Source of the DNA: Planctomycetia bacterium
Lineage (GTDB): Bacteria > Planctomycetota > Planctomycetia > Pirellulales > UBA1268
DNA: 64,000 nucleotides
Assembly: GCA_026401035.1 (NCBI GenBank)
Contig: JAPLNR010000074.1
Coordinates: forward strand, 1-64,000
Direction: 5' to 3'
Below are positions 51,261 to 59,968 of the stretch, one piece after another; the first letter of the stretch is position 1, and every line of letters starts with the position of its first letter. The notes below the pieces were generated by a model that searched no databases, was not told the DNA's origin, and was given only the letters and a program-made list of their open reading frames with translations. Both the position numbers and the translations under genes were made by a program.

Positions 51261-53399
51261 TCAGGGTTCGGAGGTGAGGTAACTGGTGCGCCGCACCGGC
51301 GGCAGGCTGCGAATTTCGTCTTCGCGGCCTTTCTGCCGGGTGTCGAGCCCGCTGTCGGCCAGCAGCCGCTCCAGGTCGTCGCGCCGCGACTGGCCATCGG
51401 CCGTGGCGGAGAGCACGAGCTGCGGCTTCCAATACATGCGTTCGCCGGCGAGCCCCCAGCCCTCGACCCGCGAGTGGATCGCCTTCACGAGCGGATCGAT
51501 CGCCGCGGCCGTGTCACCGTCGACGTGGATCCGGCTCTGCACGCGGCGTCCGGAGTCGTCGAGGATGCGAAACTCGTCCACCGTGCATTCGACACGGATC
51601 GGCCGTGTGAGCGGAATCGGCCGATCCTGCGTGGCGAGACTGGCCCAATTCTTTCCGCGGGCCTGGGCGATCGACGCGCTCGCCGACGCACTGGACGCGG
51701 AATCCTGACCGGAGGCGCTGCCGCCCTGCTTGAGACCGGGCATCGCCGGCCCACCGCTGGCGGCCATTCCCAACGATGAGCCGCCCCCCGCGCCGCTGGC
51801 AGAGGAGGCAGACGCACCAGCAGACGCACCAGCAGACGCACCAGCAGACGAACCAGCAGACGAACCAGCAGACGAACCAGCAGACGAACCAGCAGACGAA
51901 CCAGCGGCGGCGCCCGCGGCGGAACCGGTTGCCGAACCTGCTTCGCTCCCGCCCGCCTGCCCACCAGGCGCCGCGGAGCCATTTCCGGTTGCGGAACCCC
52001 GCGTGCTCGCGAATCGCGACACGGCTTGGTACCGATCGGCCGCCGCTCCGCCTGCAGTGGCCGGATCACCGCCGCTGCCGGCTACATCGCCACCGGCGCC
52101 GCTCCCAGCCGCACCGCCGACGGTGCCGCCTTGTGCACCGGCCAATCCGCTGGGGCGTCCACCCGCGTCTTGTCGGCTCCCCGGGCCACCCCCCGCGCCG
52201 CCGAGGATCGCATCGCCCGTGCCCGTGCCTTCCGCGTCGAACGAGCCGTCGGCGCTGCCGCCGGCGGCCAGCGGTCGGCCCGGACCAACACGCCCCGCCG
52301 CATTCCCACCGGCCATGCCGGAATCCTGCGCAGCGTTGCCGTTCGGAGCACTGCCACCCGGTCCGCCACCGGCGCCACCTTGTTCAGCCTGCTGGCTCGT
52401 CCAATTCCAGCGCGACTGGTCGCCGAGCACGCTCGGACCGCCTTCCGCCACGACACCGCCGCGGGTCGTCGCCGCCCGGTATTGCTGGCTGGGCTTCGCG
52501 GGCCGTGCCGGACGCACCTGCGCCAGCCATTCCAGCCGCCGCCGCGACTCATCGATGGCCCGCTTCTCGACCTCGGCAAGCGTTGGATCCCGCGGGGGAA
52601 ACTCGAGCGTCCAGTCTTCATCGACGAGTTGGTAACCGAATTCGCTGCCCCACGATTGGATCGCCTCCCGCGCGACGTAGTACGCCATCACTCCCGAGGG
52701 CCGCACGAGGAGCAGGGGGTAGGGCTGAACCGCGGGATCGCCGGACGCCCGCGGGCTCTTGGCGATATGCTCCCGCGCCGCCCGCAGGGCGCTGGCCAGC
52801 GGGTTGCCGGGGCCGGCCGGCCCCTCGAAGTCGGAGGGATTCAGGCGAATTCCCTCCGGCTGGAGAAAGACGCCATCAATGCAGCATTCGATGTAGAGCG
52901 GCCGCCGGTGCGTGCCGTTGACGCCCACGTAGGGCACGACGGCATAGGCCGGCGGCTTCGTCGCGAGTTCGGCACGCGACTTGTCGAGCAATTCCCGGGC
53001 GTTCTTCAGTTTCGCTTCCAGGGCTGCGACCTCCGCGGCCGCCGTGGAATTGCTCCCGGCGTTCCCCGCCAGATCCGCATGCATGCGTTCGAGCCGCTCG
53101 AGCTCGTCGGTCAGCTCGCGGGCATGCTCCTCGGTACCGGCCAATTGCATCCGGGCCTTGGCAAGATCCTCGGCCGTGCGGTCCCGCACACCCTGGAGCT
53201 GCGTGAGCCGCCAGGCGAGGCTTTCCTTCGCGAGCTCCAGTTCGGCGGTGTCCGCGGCCGCCTCCTGCTGTCCGCCAATCTTCACCGAACGGCTGAAGAG
53301 CACGAGCAGCACGAGCAGCGCGCCCATCATGCAGAGGAGCACGGCCAGAAACGGAAACAGCGAGATGGTGGGCCCGGCCAGCGGGCGGGTGCGGCTCAT
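51261..53399 (-). CDS. Large TolR-topology protein with Gly/Ala/Ser-rich linker (second gene of stator-like operon)
   Basis: This encodes 712 residues from ATG 53399, which overlaps the ExbB-like gene by 4 bp. A single N-terminal helix (ISLFPFLAVLLCMMGALLVL) has ExbD/TolR topology but no Asp. A coiled coil (about 45-130) and a conserved domain with PLYIECCIDGVFLQPEGIRL follow. Residues about 320-590 are a Gly/Ala/Ser-rich low-complexity linker including tandem GASA/GSSA units, and the C-terminal domain begins RPIRVECTVDEFRILDD. Both folded domains start with an IEC/VEC strand, suggesting an internal duplication. The partner gene at 50244 encodes a second protein of the same topology. Confidence 0.8.
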   Translation of the reverse strand: MSRTRPLAGPTISLFPFLAVLLCMMGALLVLLVLFSRSVKIGGQQEAAADTAELELAKESLAWRLTQLQGVRDRTAEDLAKARMQLAGTEEHARELTDELERLERMHADLAGNAGSNSTAAAEVAALEAKLKNARELLDKSRAELATKPPAYAVVPYVGVNGTHRRPLYIECCIDGVFLQPEGIRLNPSDFEGPAGPGNPLASALRAAREHIAKSPRASGDPAVQPYPLLLVRPSGVMAYYVAREAIQSWGSEFGYQLVDEDWTLEFPPRDPTLAEVEKRAIDESRRRLEWLAQVRPARPAKPSQQYRAATTRGGVVAEGGPSVLGDQSRWNWTSQQAEQGGAGGGPGGSAPNGNAAQDSGMAGGNAAGRVGPGRPLAAGGSADGSFDAEGTGTGDAILGGAGGGPGSRQDAGGRPSGLAGAQGGTVGGAAGSGAGGDVAGSGGDPATAGGAAADRYQAVSRFASTRGSATGNGSAAPGGQAGGSEAGSATGSAAGAAAGSSAGSSAGSSAGSSAGSSAGASAGASAGASASSASGAGGGSSLGMAASGGPAMPGLKQGGSASGQDSASSASASASIAQARGKNWASLATQDRPIPLTRPIRVECTVDEFRILDDSGRRVQSRIHVDGDTAAAIDPLVKAIHSRVEGWGLAGERMYWKPQLVLSATADGQSRRDDLERLLADSGLDTRQKGREDEIRSLPPVRRTSYLTSEP
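51811..51906 (-). repeat. 12-bp tandem repeat (eight units) inside the linker-encoding region
   Basis: On the plus strand there are three units of GACGCACCAGCA followed by five of GACGAACCAGC(A/G). On the coding strand each unit encodes GASA or GSSA. The unit length is a multiple of three, so copy-number change would lengthen or shorten the linker without breaking the frame. Confidence 0.9.
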
Positions 53400-54697
53400 G
53401 CGGCCTTTCCGGAACGGAGTCCGGTCTGCAGATCGACACGGCGTGGCTCGACAGACGCATCCTGTGCCCGTGCCGCGAGCAACTGCACGGCTGCGGCGAG
53501 CGTGGCGAGCGTCTCCTCGAAGCGGCCGCTGCCGGCCAGCGTGGCAAGGTTCGAATCGAGCGACCGCTCGAGTGCCGCCACGTTGTGCGTGGCATCCACC
53601 ACCTTGGCGAGCAGTTCCGCCTGTCCAGCCAATGTCTTTTGGTGCTGCTCGAAGCTCCGCATCGCGGAGGCCATCGATTCGGCGGCATTCGTCCACCGAT
53701 CCTCGCGGGTCGACGCGAGATCAGCCTGGGCCTGCACGAGGGATTCGGACCACTTGGCGAGCGTGCCGTCGAGCGACTGGGAGAGCTTCGACTGCATCTT
53801 GCCGGCCGTGATCTCGAAGAGTTTCTCGAAACTGCCCGCGGCGGTCTGCTCCAAGGCCCGCCAGGACTGCTCCTGCGCCTCAATCAGCTTCGTCGAACTG
53901 CGCCCCACCGCCTCGCCCAGCCGGGCCAGGGCGATCGACGTGCCGTCATCGACCGCGTCGAGCGACTGAAAGCGGCCGGCGAGCGCCGCCCAGGCCGCCT
54001 GGTCGACATCGGCGAGCAGCGATTGTTCGTAGCGATCGACGATGAACTGCACGAACATCAGCACCATCGAGAGCGCAAGTGCCGTCGCCGTCGTATCGAA
54101 CGCCGTGCCGAGGCCGGCCACCACGCCCGAGATGTTTTCCAACTGCGTCGGCGACAGGCTGGCGATGGCGACCGTGATGCCGATCACCGTGCCGAGGAAG
54201 CCCATGATGGGGATGGCCCAGATCACGAACCGCACGAGACCGTAGCTCTGCGCGGCACGGGCGGCGTCGAGGTCGGAGAGATACTTGAGGTGGTCCTGCA
54301 GTCCGTCGGCCGACCCGGTGCGCACGACCAGATCGAGCCCCTCCCGCAGACGGCGGGGCAGGTAGCCCGCGGTTTCGTCCGCCGTGGCCAGCGAGTTCGC
54401 CAGCCGTCCGGCCTCGGCGGGGTTTTGCCCGCCCTCCGGGACCGCCTCGATTCGCTCGTCCTGAACGTGCGGCCGCTGACGGACGAGGTCGTAACTCTTG
54501 ATCGCCAGCGCCGCCAGGCCGACGCCGAACATGACGACCTCGACATACTCGACCCAGTGGCCGGCGAGGTAGCGGATCACGTTGGCATCGCTGATGACGC
54601 CGCCGTGAATGAGCGCGAAGAACAGGAATGACAACGCCCCACCCCAGAGCAGGGGGGAACGGAGCAGCATGGCCGAAAAAACGTTGACCTTCGACAC
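53396..54697 (-). CDS. MotA/TolQ/ExbB-type proton-channel subunit (first gene of stator-like operon)
   Basis: This encodes 433 residues from a GTG with GGAGGT 8 nt upstream (the frame stays open further, but upstream codons are not credible). Two N-terminal helices flank WVEYVEVVMFGVGLAALAIK. The conserved pair of ExbB helices is FVIWAIPIMGFLGTVIGITV and LGTAFDTTATALALSMVLMF, with the polar Thr residues that line the channel in this family. A long cytoplasmic helical tail (residues 260-433) is unlike ExbB or TolQ. It overlaps the next gene by 4 bp. The operon has no TonB, Pal or OmpA-like partner nearby. Confidence 0.88.
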   Translation of the reverse strand: MSKVNVFSAMLLRSPLLWGGALSFLFFALIHGGVISDANVIRYLAGHWVEYVEVVMFGVGLAALAIKSYDLVRQRPHVQDERIEAVPEGGQNPAEAGRLANSLATADETAGYLPRRLREGLDLVVRTGSADGLQDHLKYLSDLDAARAAQSYGLVRFVIWAIPIMGFLGTVIGITVAIASLSPTQLENISGVVAGLGTAFDTTATALALSMVLMFVQFIVDRYEQSLLADVDQAAWAALAGRFQSLDAVDDGTSIALARLGEAVGRSSTKLIEAQEQSWRALEQTAAGSFEKLFEITAGKMQSKLSQSLDGTLAKWSESLVQAQADLASTREDRWTNAAESMASAMRSFEQHQKTLAGQAELLAKVVDATHNVAALERSLDSNLATLAGSGRFEETLATLAAAVQLLAARAQDASVEPRRVDLQTGLRSGKAA

Positions 54698-55207
54698 GCG
54701 TTTGTACCTCCGGAACGAACTGGATCGCCGTGTGCGGGCACCTGCTACACACTCGCGCATCCTCTCCATCGGTAGGCTTTGCCCGACCGATTGAATCGAA
54801 ACAGCCCGCAGGGACGAAAGGCGAACTGGGAAAGAAGGCCTAGGCAAGCCAGGCAGGCCGGGCTGTAACCGCGTGGCGATGGGCCGCCGCCGGGGGCGGG
54901 CAAAGCCTCCGCTTCGATGCGAGGATACGCCAACTCGCGTCGACTTCGCCCGCCCCCGGCGGCTCCTGTTCAGGGGCTCAGAAGAGGCGCAGGGCTGAAA
55001 AAAGCCCGGCACTGAGGAGCTGGGATCGGCGGAAGCTTGAGGAGCATTGGAGTTTTCGCTGCGTTGAGAACAGCATCTCCGCACGACCACCATGCGAAAA
55101 ATCCACGCGACGAGACTTCCGCCGTCCCGGCGACCAATACGGGTTGCCACCGCTGGGCAGCCCCCACCCTGAGCCGTTTTGAACGCGGGCGGCTCCGCGC
55201 GGAAGAG
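54698..55207. other. Intergenic region with a 16-bp perfect inverted repeat
   Basis: No gene is supported in these 510 bp. GCCGCCGGGGGCGGGC at 54886-54901 is perfectly inverted at 54948-54963, with 46 nt between the arms. A smaller hairpin, GGGCT-GAAAAA-AGCCC, lies near 54996-55011. The region separates the queC-like gene (whose transcript would run into it) from the stator-like operon, so it probably holds the terminator of the first and the promoter of the second. A structured RNA is possible but matches no class I know. Confidence 0.55.
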
Positions 55208-55909
55208 TCAGCAGCCTTCTCCACGCACCGTTCGATATGGCGTCTGGTCGGCAATCCCGGCGGCATGGAAGGCCTGCCGCCGCTCGGCGCACTTATTGCA
55301 CGCGCCGCAGTGGATGAATCGTGCAGGCTCGGCGGCATCCGGTTGCGGGTCGATGCAGGAAAATGTCTCGTGCAGCAACTCGGGCCGGCCCTGCCGCATG
55401 ACGTCGGTTTTCGAGCAGCCGGCGAAGGGTCTCATGATCTCGAGATCGACCGCCATCGCGATCGACAAGGCCTGGGAAAAAGACGTAAAAAAGTCGGTCC
55501 GGGCGTCGGCAAAAGGATTGCTCGCGAGTGTCGCCAGGGCCAGTCGGCCGATGCCGTGCAGGCCGCACCACACGAGCGGTTTGACCGCCAGGAGGGCATT
55601 GCGCCCGGGCAGATAGACGGCTTCGTCCGGGCTTTCCGCATCGGGAATCGCGCCCACCCCAAGGCTCCAATGGTCCCCGTACAGATCGTCCGTGGGCATG
55701 GTCAGCTCGACCAGCGGCAAAACCCGCGTGCCGTCCAGCAGCGTGATGAACCTTCGCGCCGCCGCCCGTTCCGCACGCTGCCAGGCCGATCCGCAGTCGA
55801 CGTAGATCGGCACGATGGGGGCGGTTTCCACGTTCGGCCGCGACAACACATCGAGCAGGATGCTGCTATCGAGTCCGCCGCTGAAGAGAATGGCGGTGGC
55901 GGATGGCAT
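55208..55909 (-). CDS. 7-cyano-7-deazaguanine synthase-like (QueC family) protein
   Basis: This encodes 233 residues. The adenylate-forming PP-loop is AILFSGGLDSSILLD (residues 7-21), and the C-terminal zinc site is C in ETFSCIDP plus HCGACNKCAERRQAF, matching QueC. QueC turns 7-carboxy-7-deazaguanine into preQ0 with ATP and ammonia. The middle of the protein is less canonical, though YLPGRNALLAV is close to the typical PxRN motif. No queD, queE or queF is in the window, so the queuosine role is inferred; a related PP-loop enzyme is the alternative. Confidence 0.82.
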   Translation of the reverse strand: MPSATAILFSGGLDSSILLDVLSRPNVETAPIVPIYVDCGSAWQRAERAAARRFITLLDGTRVLPLVELTMPTDDLYGDHWSLGVGAIPDAESPDEAVYLPGRNALLAVKPLVWCGLHGIGRLALATLASNPFADARTDFFTSFSQALSIAMAVDLEIMRPFAGCSKTDVMRQGRPELLHETFSCIDPQPDAAEPARFIHCGACNKCAERRQAFHAAGIADQTPYRTVRGEGC

Positions 55910-56004
55910 GGGATTCGATTTTTCGGGATTGAAGAAAAACCGGCCGACGTCGTAGGTTTTGGCTGACGTGCTTCGCGGGCAGATTACCCCAATGGATGGT
56001 TCCC

Positions 56005-56397
56005 ATGCGAATGGCTGTGGCTTTCTTTCGGCCCGTGCATGCAGCCTTGCTGGTCGGCATGCTTTTCATTGCCGGTGGCGGGATGCTTCTGGCCCAGCGT
56101 CCTGGCCGGCCGGCCTCCCCGGGCGGAAACCTGAGCGCGGCGGGCCAGCTCTGGATCTCCGCGACCCCGCTCGATGACCAGCGGCAGCTGCTCATCGTCA
56201 TCGATCCAGCCCTCAAAAATGCCGCCCTCTACCACGTGGATGGCGGCAGTGGCACGCTCACCCTCAAGAGCACCCGCGATATCAATTGGGATCTCATGGT
56301 TGGCGACTTCAACGCCCAGGAGCCCAAGCCGTCCGCGCTCAAAAAGATGCTCGAGATGGGGGCGGAAACAGGGCCGATTGGGCAAAATCGTCCGTAG
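56005..56397 (+). CDS. Hypothetical exported protein
   Basis: This encodes 130 residues (an ATG at 55996 would add three). An N-terminal hydrophobic segment (AALLVGMLFIAGGGMLLAQ) is a signal peptide or anchor. The mature part, LWISATPLDDQRQLLIVIDP then ALYHVDGGSGTLTLKSTRDI, predicts beta strands. It lies 137 bp before the membrane-anchored helix-turn-helix gene on the same strand and may be cotranscribed with it. I do not recognise the family. Confidence 0.7.
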   Translation: MRMAVAFFRPVHAALLVGMLFIAGGGMLLAQRPGRPASPGGNLSAAGQLWISATPLDDQRQLLIVIDPALKNAALYHVDGGSGTLTLKSTRDINWDLMVGDFNAQEPKPSALKKMLEMGAETGPIGQNRP

Positions 56398-56534
56398 GCG
56401 ACCGGCCGGGTCGTTCCGACCGCGCGCGTTGGCGACCGGCTGCGTAGAATTCGGTCGCGGAATCGTCGAAACTAGCAGAAGTGGTCGGCACGCCCAACCA
56501 TTCGATCCCGCAGCCCCCGTACGTCTGACAACCC

Positions 56535-57749
56535 ATGGCCGGAAAATTCTTGTCGCTGGAGGAAGCCGCCCGCCAACTCGGCGTGAGCGTGGAGGAGGTC
56601 AATCGCCTCGTCGACCGCAAGAAGCTCTTTCCGATGCGGGACGGCGCCACGATCAAGTTTAAGTCAGAGGAGGTCGAACGGGTGGGTCGTTCGCTCGGCG
56701 ACGAAAGTTCGATGTCGGGAGACCTGTCGCTCGATCTCGAGATGCCCGACGTCGCGGCACCCGCAGGCGCCGCTGCAGCCGGCAGCCTGAGCGGACTCGA
56801 CGCCGACGACATCATGCTCGGCGATGCGATCGATGCCGGCGAGTCGATTTTCTCCACGGACGCGTCCGACGTGCAGACGTCCTCGCAGACGATCGTCCGC
56901 GGGGAGGCGGGGGCTGGGGGCAGCGTGATTGGCGCAAGCCATGCCTCCGGGCTTTCGATGGCCTCGCTGGGCGGAGCCTCGGCGGCCGACGTCGTCTTCG
57001 GCGACAGCTTGATCGGCGAAACCCACGAGAGCGATGAACTGGCGCTGGAGTCGATCATTGGCGCCTCGAGTCCCTCGCTCGTGCAGCCGGCCGACTTTTC
57101 TGCGCCGGCCAGCGCCGTGGCCCCAGCACTATCGGACGTCGACGGCACGTTAGCCATCGATCTCTCGGACATCGCCGGCGGGCCGGCGGCTGGCGGTTCG
57201 CTCGCACTCGGCTCCGGAGCTGAGCTCTCCGGCCTGTCCGACGCCGCCGGTGCGGGGCTCTCCCTCTCCGGCGCGCTCGACAGCGGCCTGTCGCTCGAGG
57301 ATGGCGACATCCAGATGTCGGGCGTCGATCTCGGGGCTGTCGGCGACGAAGCGGCGGCCGACGGGGGAACGGTGCTCGGCGGCGACGACTTCGAACTCGG
57401 TGGCAGCAGCGGCGACGACGAAAGCGCCTCGGTCGTCATCGCCGCCGAATCGGAGACGGGCGACTCCAGTTTCTTCGGGGCGACGATGGTGGCCGAGGGA
57501 TCGAGTTTCTCCGACGAGAACGCGATCACCGGCAGCGTGGCGTCCGAGATGGTCGACATGCCGTACGAAATGGGCCGCGAGATGACGTTCAGCATCTGGC
57601 AGACGCTGGGACTGGTCTGCTGCTCGCTGCTGCTGCTGTTCGGGGGGTTCATCGCCTACGACCTGGTCCGCACGATTGGCAGTCCCGGCAGCACCACGCT
57701 CGCCAATCCGTTGCTCAATGCCATGGCGGATGCCTTCGGCTGGCGCTAA
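56535..57749 (+). CDS. Membrane-anchored helix-turn-helix (MerR/excisionase-type) protein with acidic Ser/Ala/Gly linker
   Basis: This encodes 404 residues. Residues about 5-54 are a MerR/excisionase-like DNA-binding domain (FLSLEEAARQLGVSVEEVNR, then DGATIKFKSEEVERV). About 300 residues of low-complexity acidic Ser/Gly/Ala/Asp sequence follow (e.g. LSLDLEMPDVAAPAG). A single transmembrane helix near residues 356-378 (LGLVCCSLLLLFGGFIAYDL) precedes a short tail. A DNA- or peptide-binding head would thus face the cytoplasm on a long tether. It lies upstream of the cytochrome c maturation genes. Its role is unknown. Confidence 0.8.
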   Translation: MAGKFLSLEEAARQLGVSVEEVNRLVDRKKLFPMRDGATIKFKSEEVERVGRSLGDESSMSGDLSLDLEMPDVAAPAGAAAAGSLSGLDADDIMLGDAIDAGESIFSTDASDVQTSSQTIVRGEAGAGGSVIGASHASGLSMASLGGASAADVVFGDSLIGETHESDELALESIIGASSPSLVQPADFSAPASAVAPALSDVDGTLAIDLSDIAGGPAAGGSLALGSGAELSGLSDAAGAGLSLSGALDSGLSLEDGDIQMSGVDLGAVGDEAAADGGTVLGGDDFELGGSSGDDESASVVIAAESETGDSSFFGATMVAEGSSFSDENAITGSVASEMVDMPYEMGREMTFSIWQTLGLVCCSLLLLFGGFIAYDLVRTIGSPGSTTLANPLLNAMADAFGWR

Positions 57750-57877
57750 CCGCAAACGGCCGACGGACGGCGAAGGCTCTCCGCCCCGGTGGGTTTCGCG
57801 CTATACTGGGGTGTTGCGGGACATGGCCTGTCGCGCCGCATCCCGCCCCCGCCCCCAGCCGCCTCAGTAGGATTCCG

Positions 57878-59968
57878 ATGGCAGCCCGCCGGCTCGTCAC
57901 CCCAGATCAACCCGTGTTCATACGGACGGTGCTCGGGGCCTATGAATTTCTGGCGTCGCTCGGCTTCGCCGTGATCCTGATCGCTCTGTTGGCGATCGTG
58001 CTCGGCCTCGGCACCTTCGTCGAGAGCGGATTTGGCACCGAGGCGGTGAAATTCGGCATCTGGAACACCTGGTGGTTCACACTGCTCAACGCGCTGCTGG
58101 CAGTCAGCATCTTCTGCGCTGCCGCGATCCGCTACCCATGGAAGCGGCACCAGACCGGGTTCGTGATCACGCATATCGGGCTGCTCGTGCTTCTGGCCGG
58201 CTGCCTGCTGTCGCAGCGGGGCGGCATCGACGCCCAGATCCCGCTGCTCGAAGGGGAGCAGGGGAGCAAGGCCTACGAGGACTCGCACCACTTCACGCTC
58301 AGCGTGCGATCGGCCGGCGGCCGGGCTGGTTCCGACAGGATTCTTCCGGTCGAGTTCCGCTCGGGCCCCTTCAACTGGTCCGAGTACGGCACGACTCGGA
58401 ACTGGTTTCCGTGGGGACTCGCGCCGCGTGACACCGGCCTGCTCTACGCTGCCGACGGCATCCGCCTGGAGGTGCTCGACTTCTATGCCGACTCGACGGC
58501 GGCGCTCGCCCCAAGCGTGAAACTGCGGATTGGGAGCGATTCGTTCGCCGGGGCGTCTGCATCGGACCGCGGCATGTGGATGCCCGTGGATGTCGCCTGG
58601 CAGCCCGATCCGCTGCGGGCTGCCCAGATCCGGCATCGTGCGAACGTCGGTGGCGGCACGGTCGTCTTCTGGAAGGTGGCGTCTTCAGCCGAGGCGGAGG
58701 CATTTCTCACCGGGCTGCCCGATCCCGACATCGGCTACGGAGAGAAGGGGCAGCTCGTGCTCGTGGCCGACGGTCGACCGCACCGTTTCCGCATCGACGA
58801 CGTGCTCGGCAAGGAACGATTTCCGCTCGAGGGTACGAACCTGTTCGTCGAGGTCACGGATTTTCAGGAAAAGCTCTCGGCGGTCAGGCTTCGTGTTCGC
58901 CGGGGAGCGGAGGGCAACGACGAGGAACTGGTGGTGCTTGCGGATCTGCCCGAAGTGACGATCCACGCGCCGCGGTCGCTCGTCTACGGCACGCTCTGGA
59001 TCGAACGCTCCACGGCCGACGCTGCGGAGCGGATGCAGGGCAAGGCCAAGAGCCGGATCGACATCGTGCAGGCGCCGGAAAATGCGACGCAGGGGGCCGG
59101 CGGCCACCGACTGCTCTATCGCCGCTGGCAGCAGCCGACGGCCGACGGCGGGGAACTGCCCACCGACGGCGCCCCCGTGCCCGCCTTCGCGATGCCGATG
59201 GGCAAATTGGAGATGCGCGTCGACCGCTTCCTGCCGGCCGACACGCTCGAGGTGGCCACGCTGCCGCTGCCATTCTCCAAGGACAAGCCGCCCTCTGCCA
59301 AACGCCGCGCTGCGAAGATTCGCCTCACGGTGGATGGCCGGGCCGAGGAATTCTGGCTGGCAGGGCTGCCGATCCAGCCGATCAATGAGCCGCCGGGGCC
59401 GACCGAGGAACGGACGGTCGCCGGCCGATCGCGGAGCGTCTTGGTCAACCTCGTACCCGACGCCATTGACGTGGGCTTCAACGTCAAACTCGACAACTTC
59501 GAACGACGGCTCGACCCCGGCACCAGTCAGGCCTCGCACTTTTCCAGCATCGTGGAATTCCTCTCGCCGGCGGGTGGCGCGCTTGTGAAACAGCCCGTGA
59601 CGATCACGATGAACGCCCCGGTCGATTTTTCGGACCCCAAAACCGGCCGCTCCTACCGGCTCTTTCAAGAGAGCTTCATGGGCCCCTGGGTGCCGGGCGA
59701 CGAACTCTACGACCGCTTCACGAAGGATCTGCGCGAGAAACCGGAAAAACTCGAGGCGTCCGTGCTCACGGTCAACTACGATCCGGGGCGTGGCGTCAAG
59801 TATCTCGGCAGCGGACTGATCGTGATCGGCATCTTCACGATGTTCTATATGCGAGCTTATTTCTTCGGCCCCCGCGGGACCCGCGACAGCGGCCTGCAGG
59901 AATCCGCGGTCGGTGGCCCGGTCGACTCCGCCCCCGGCGGACTTCGCGTTCAACCTGGAGGTGGATGA
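57878..59968 (+). CDS. ResB-like cytochrome c biogenesis protein
   Basis: This encodes 696 residues. N-terminal helices (LASLGFAVILIALLAIVLGL; FTLLNALLAVSIFCAAAIRY; FVITHIGLLVLLAGCLLSQ) have the ResB/Ccs1 arrangement, a large periplasmic domain occupies residues about 120-620, and a last helix (YLGSGLIVIGIFTMFYMRAY) follows LTVNYDPGRGVKYLGS, the conserved ResB region. ResB works with CcsA in system II to deliver and attach haem to apocytochromes c. It overlaps the CcsA gene by 4 bp. Confidence 0.9.
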   Translation: MAARRLVTPDQPVFIRTVLGAYEFLASLGFAVILIALLAIVLGLGTFVESGFGTEAVKFGIWNTWWFTLLNALLAVSIFCAAAIRYPWKRHQTGFVITHIGLLVLLAGCLLSQRGGIDAQIPLLEGEQGSKAYEDSHHFTLSVRSAGGRAGSDRILPVEFRSGPFNWSEYGTTRNWFPWGLAPRDTGLLYAADGIRLEVLDFYADSTAALAPSVKLRIGSDSFAGASASDRGMWMPVDVAWQPDPLRAAQIRHRANVGGGTVVFWKVASSAEAEAFLTGLPDPDIGYGEKGQLVLVADGRPHRFRIDDVLGKERFPLEGTNLFVEVTDFQEKLSAVRLRVRRGAEGNDEELVVLADLPEVTIHAPRSLVYGTLWIERSTADAAERMQGKAKSRIDIVQAPENATQGAGGHRLLYRRWQQPTADGGELPTDGAPVPAFAMPMGKLEMRVDRFLPADTLEVATLPLPFSKDKPPSAKRRAAKIRLTVDGRAEEFWLAGLPIQPINEPPGPTEERTVAGRSRSVLVNLVPDAIDVGFNVKLDNFERRLDPGTSQASHFSSIVEFLSPAGGALVKQPVTITMNAPVDFSDPKTGRSYRLFQESFMGPWVPGDELYDRFTKDLREKPEKLEASVLTVNYDPGRGVKYLGSGLIVIGIFTMFYMRAYFFGPRGTRDSGLQESAVGGPVDSAPGGLRVQPGGG

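Noticed and set aside
50244-54697. Zorya-type anti-phage defence system
   Set aside because: A MotA/ExbB-like protein is present, but there is no ZorB peptidoglycan-binding domain and no helicase or nuclease gene beside it.
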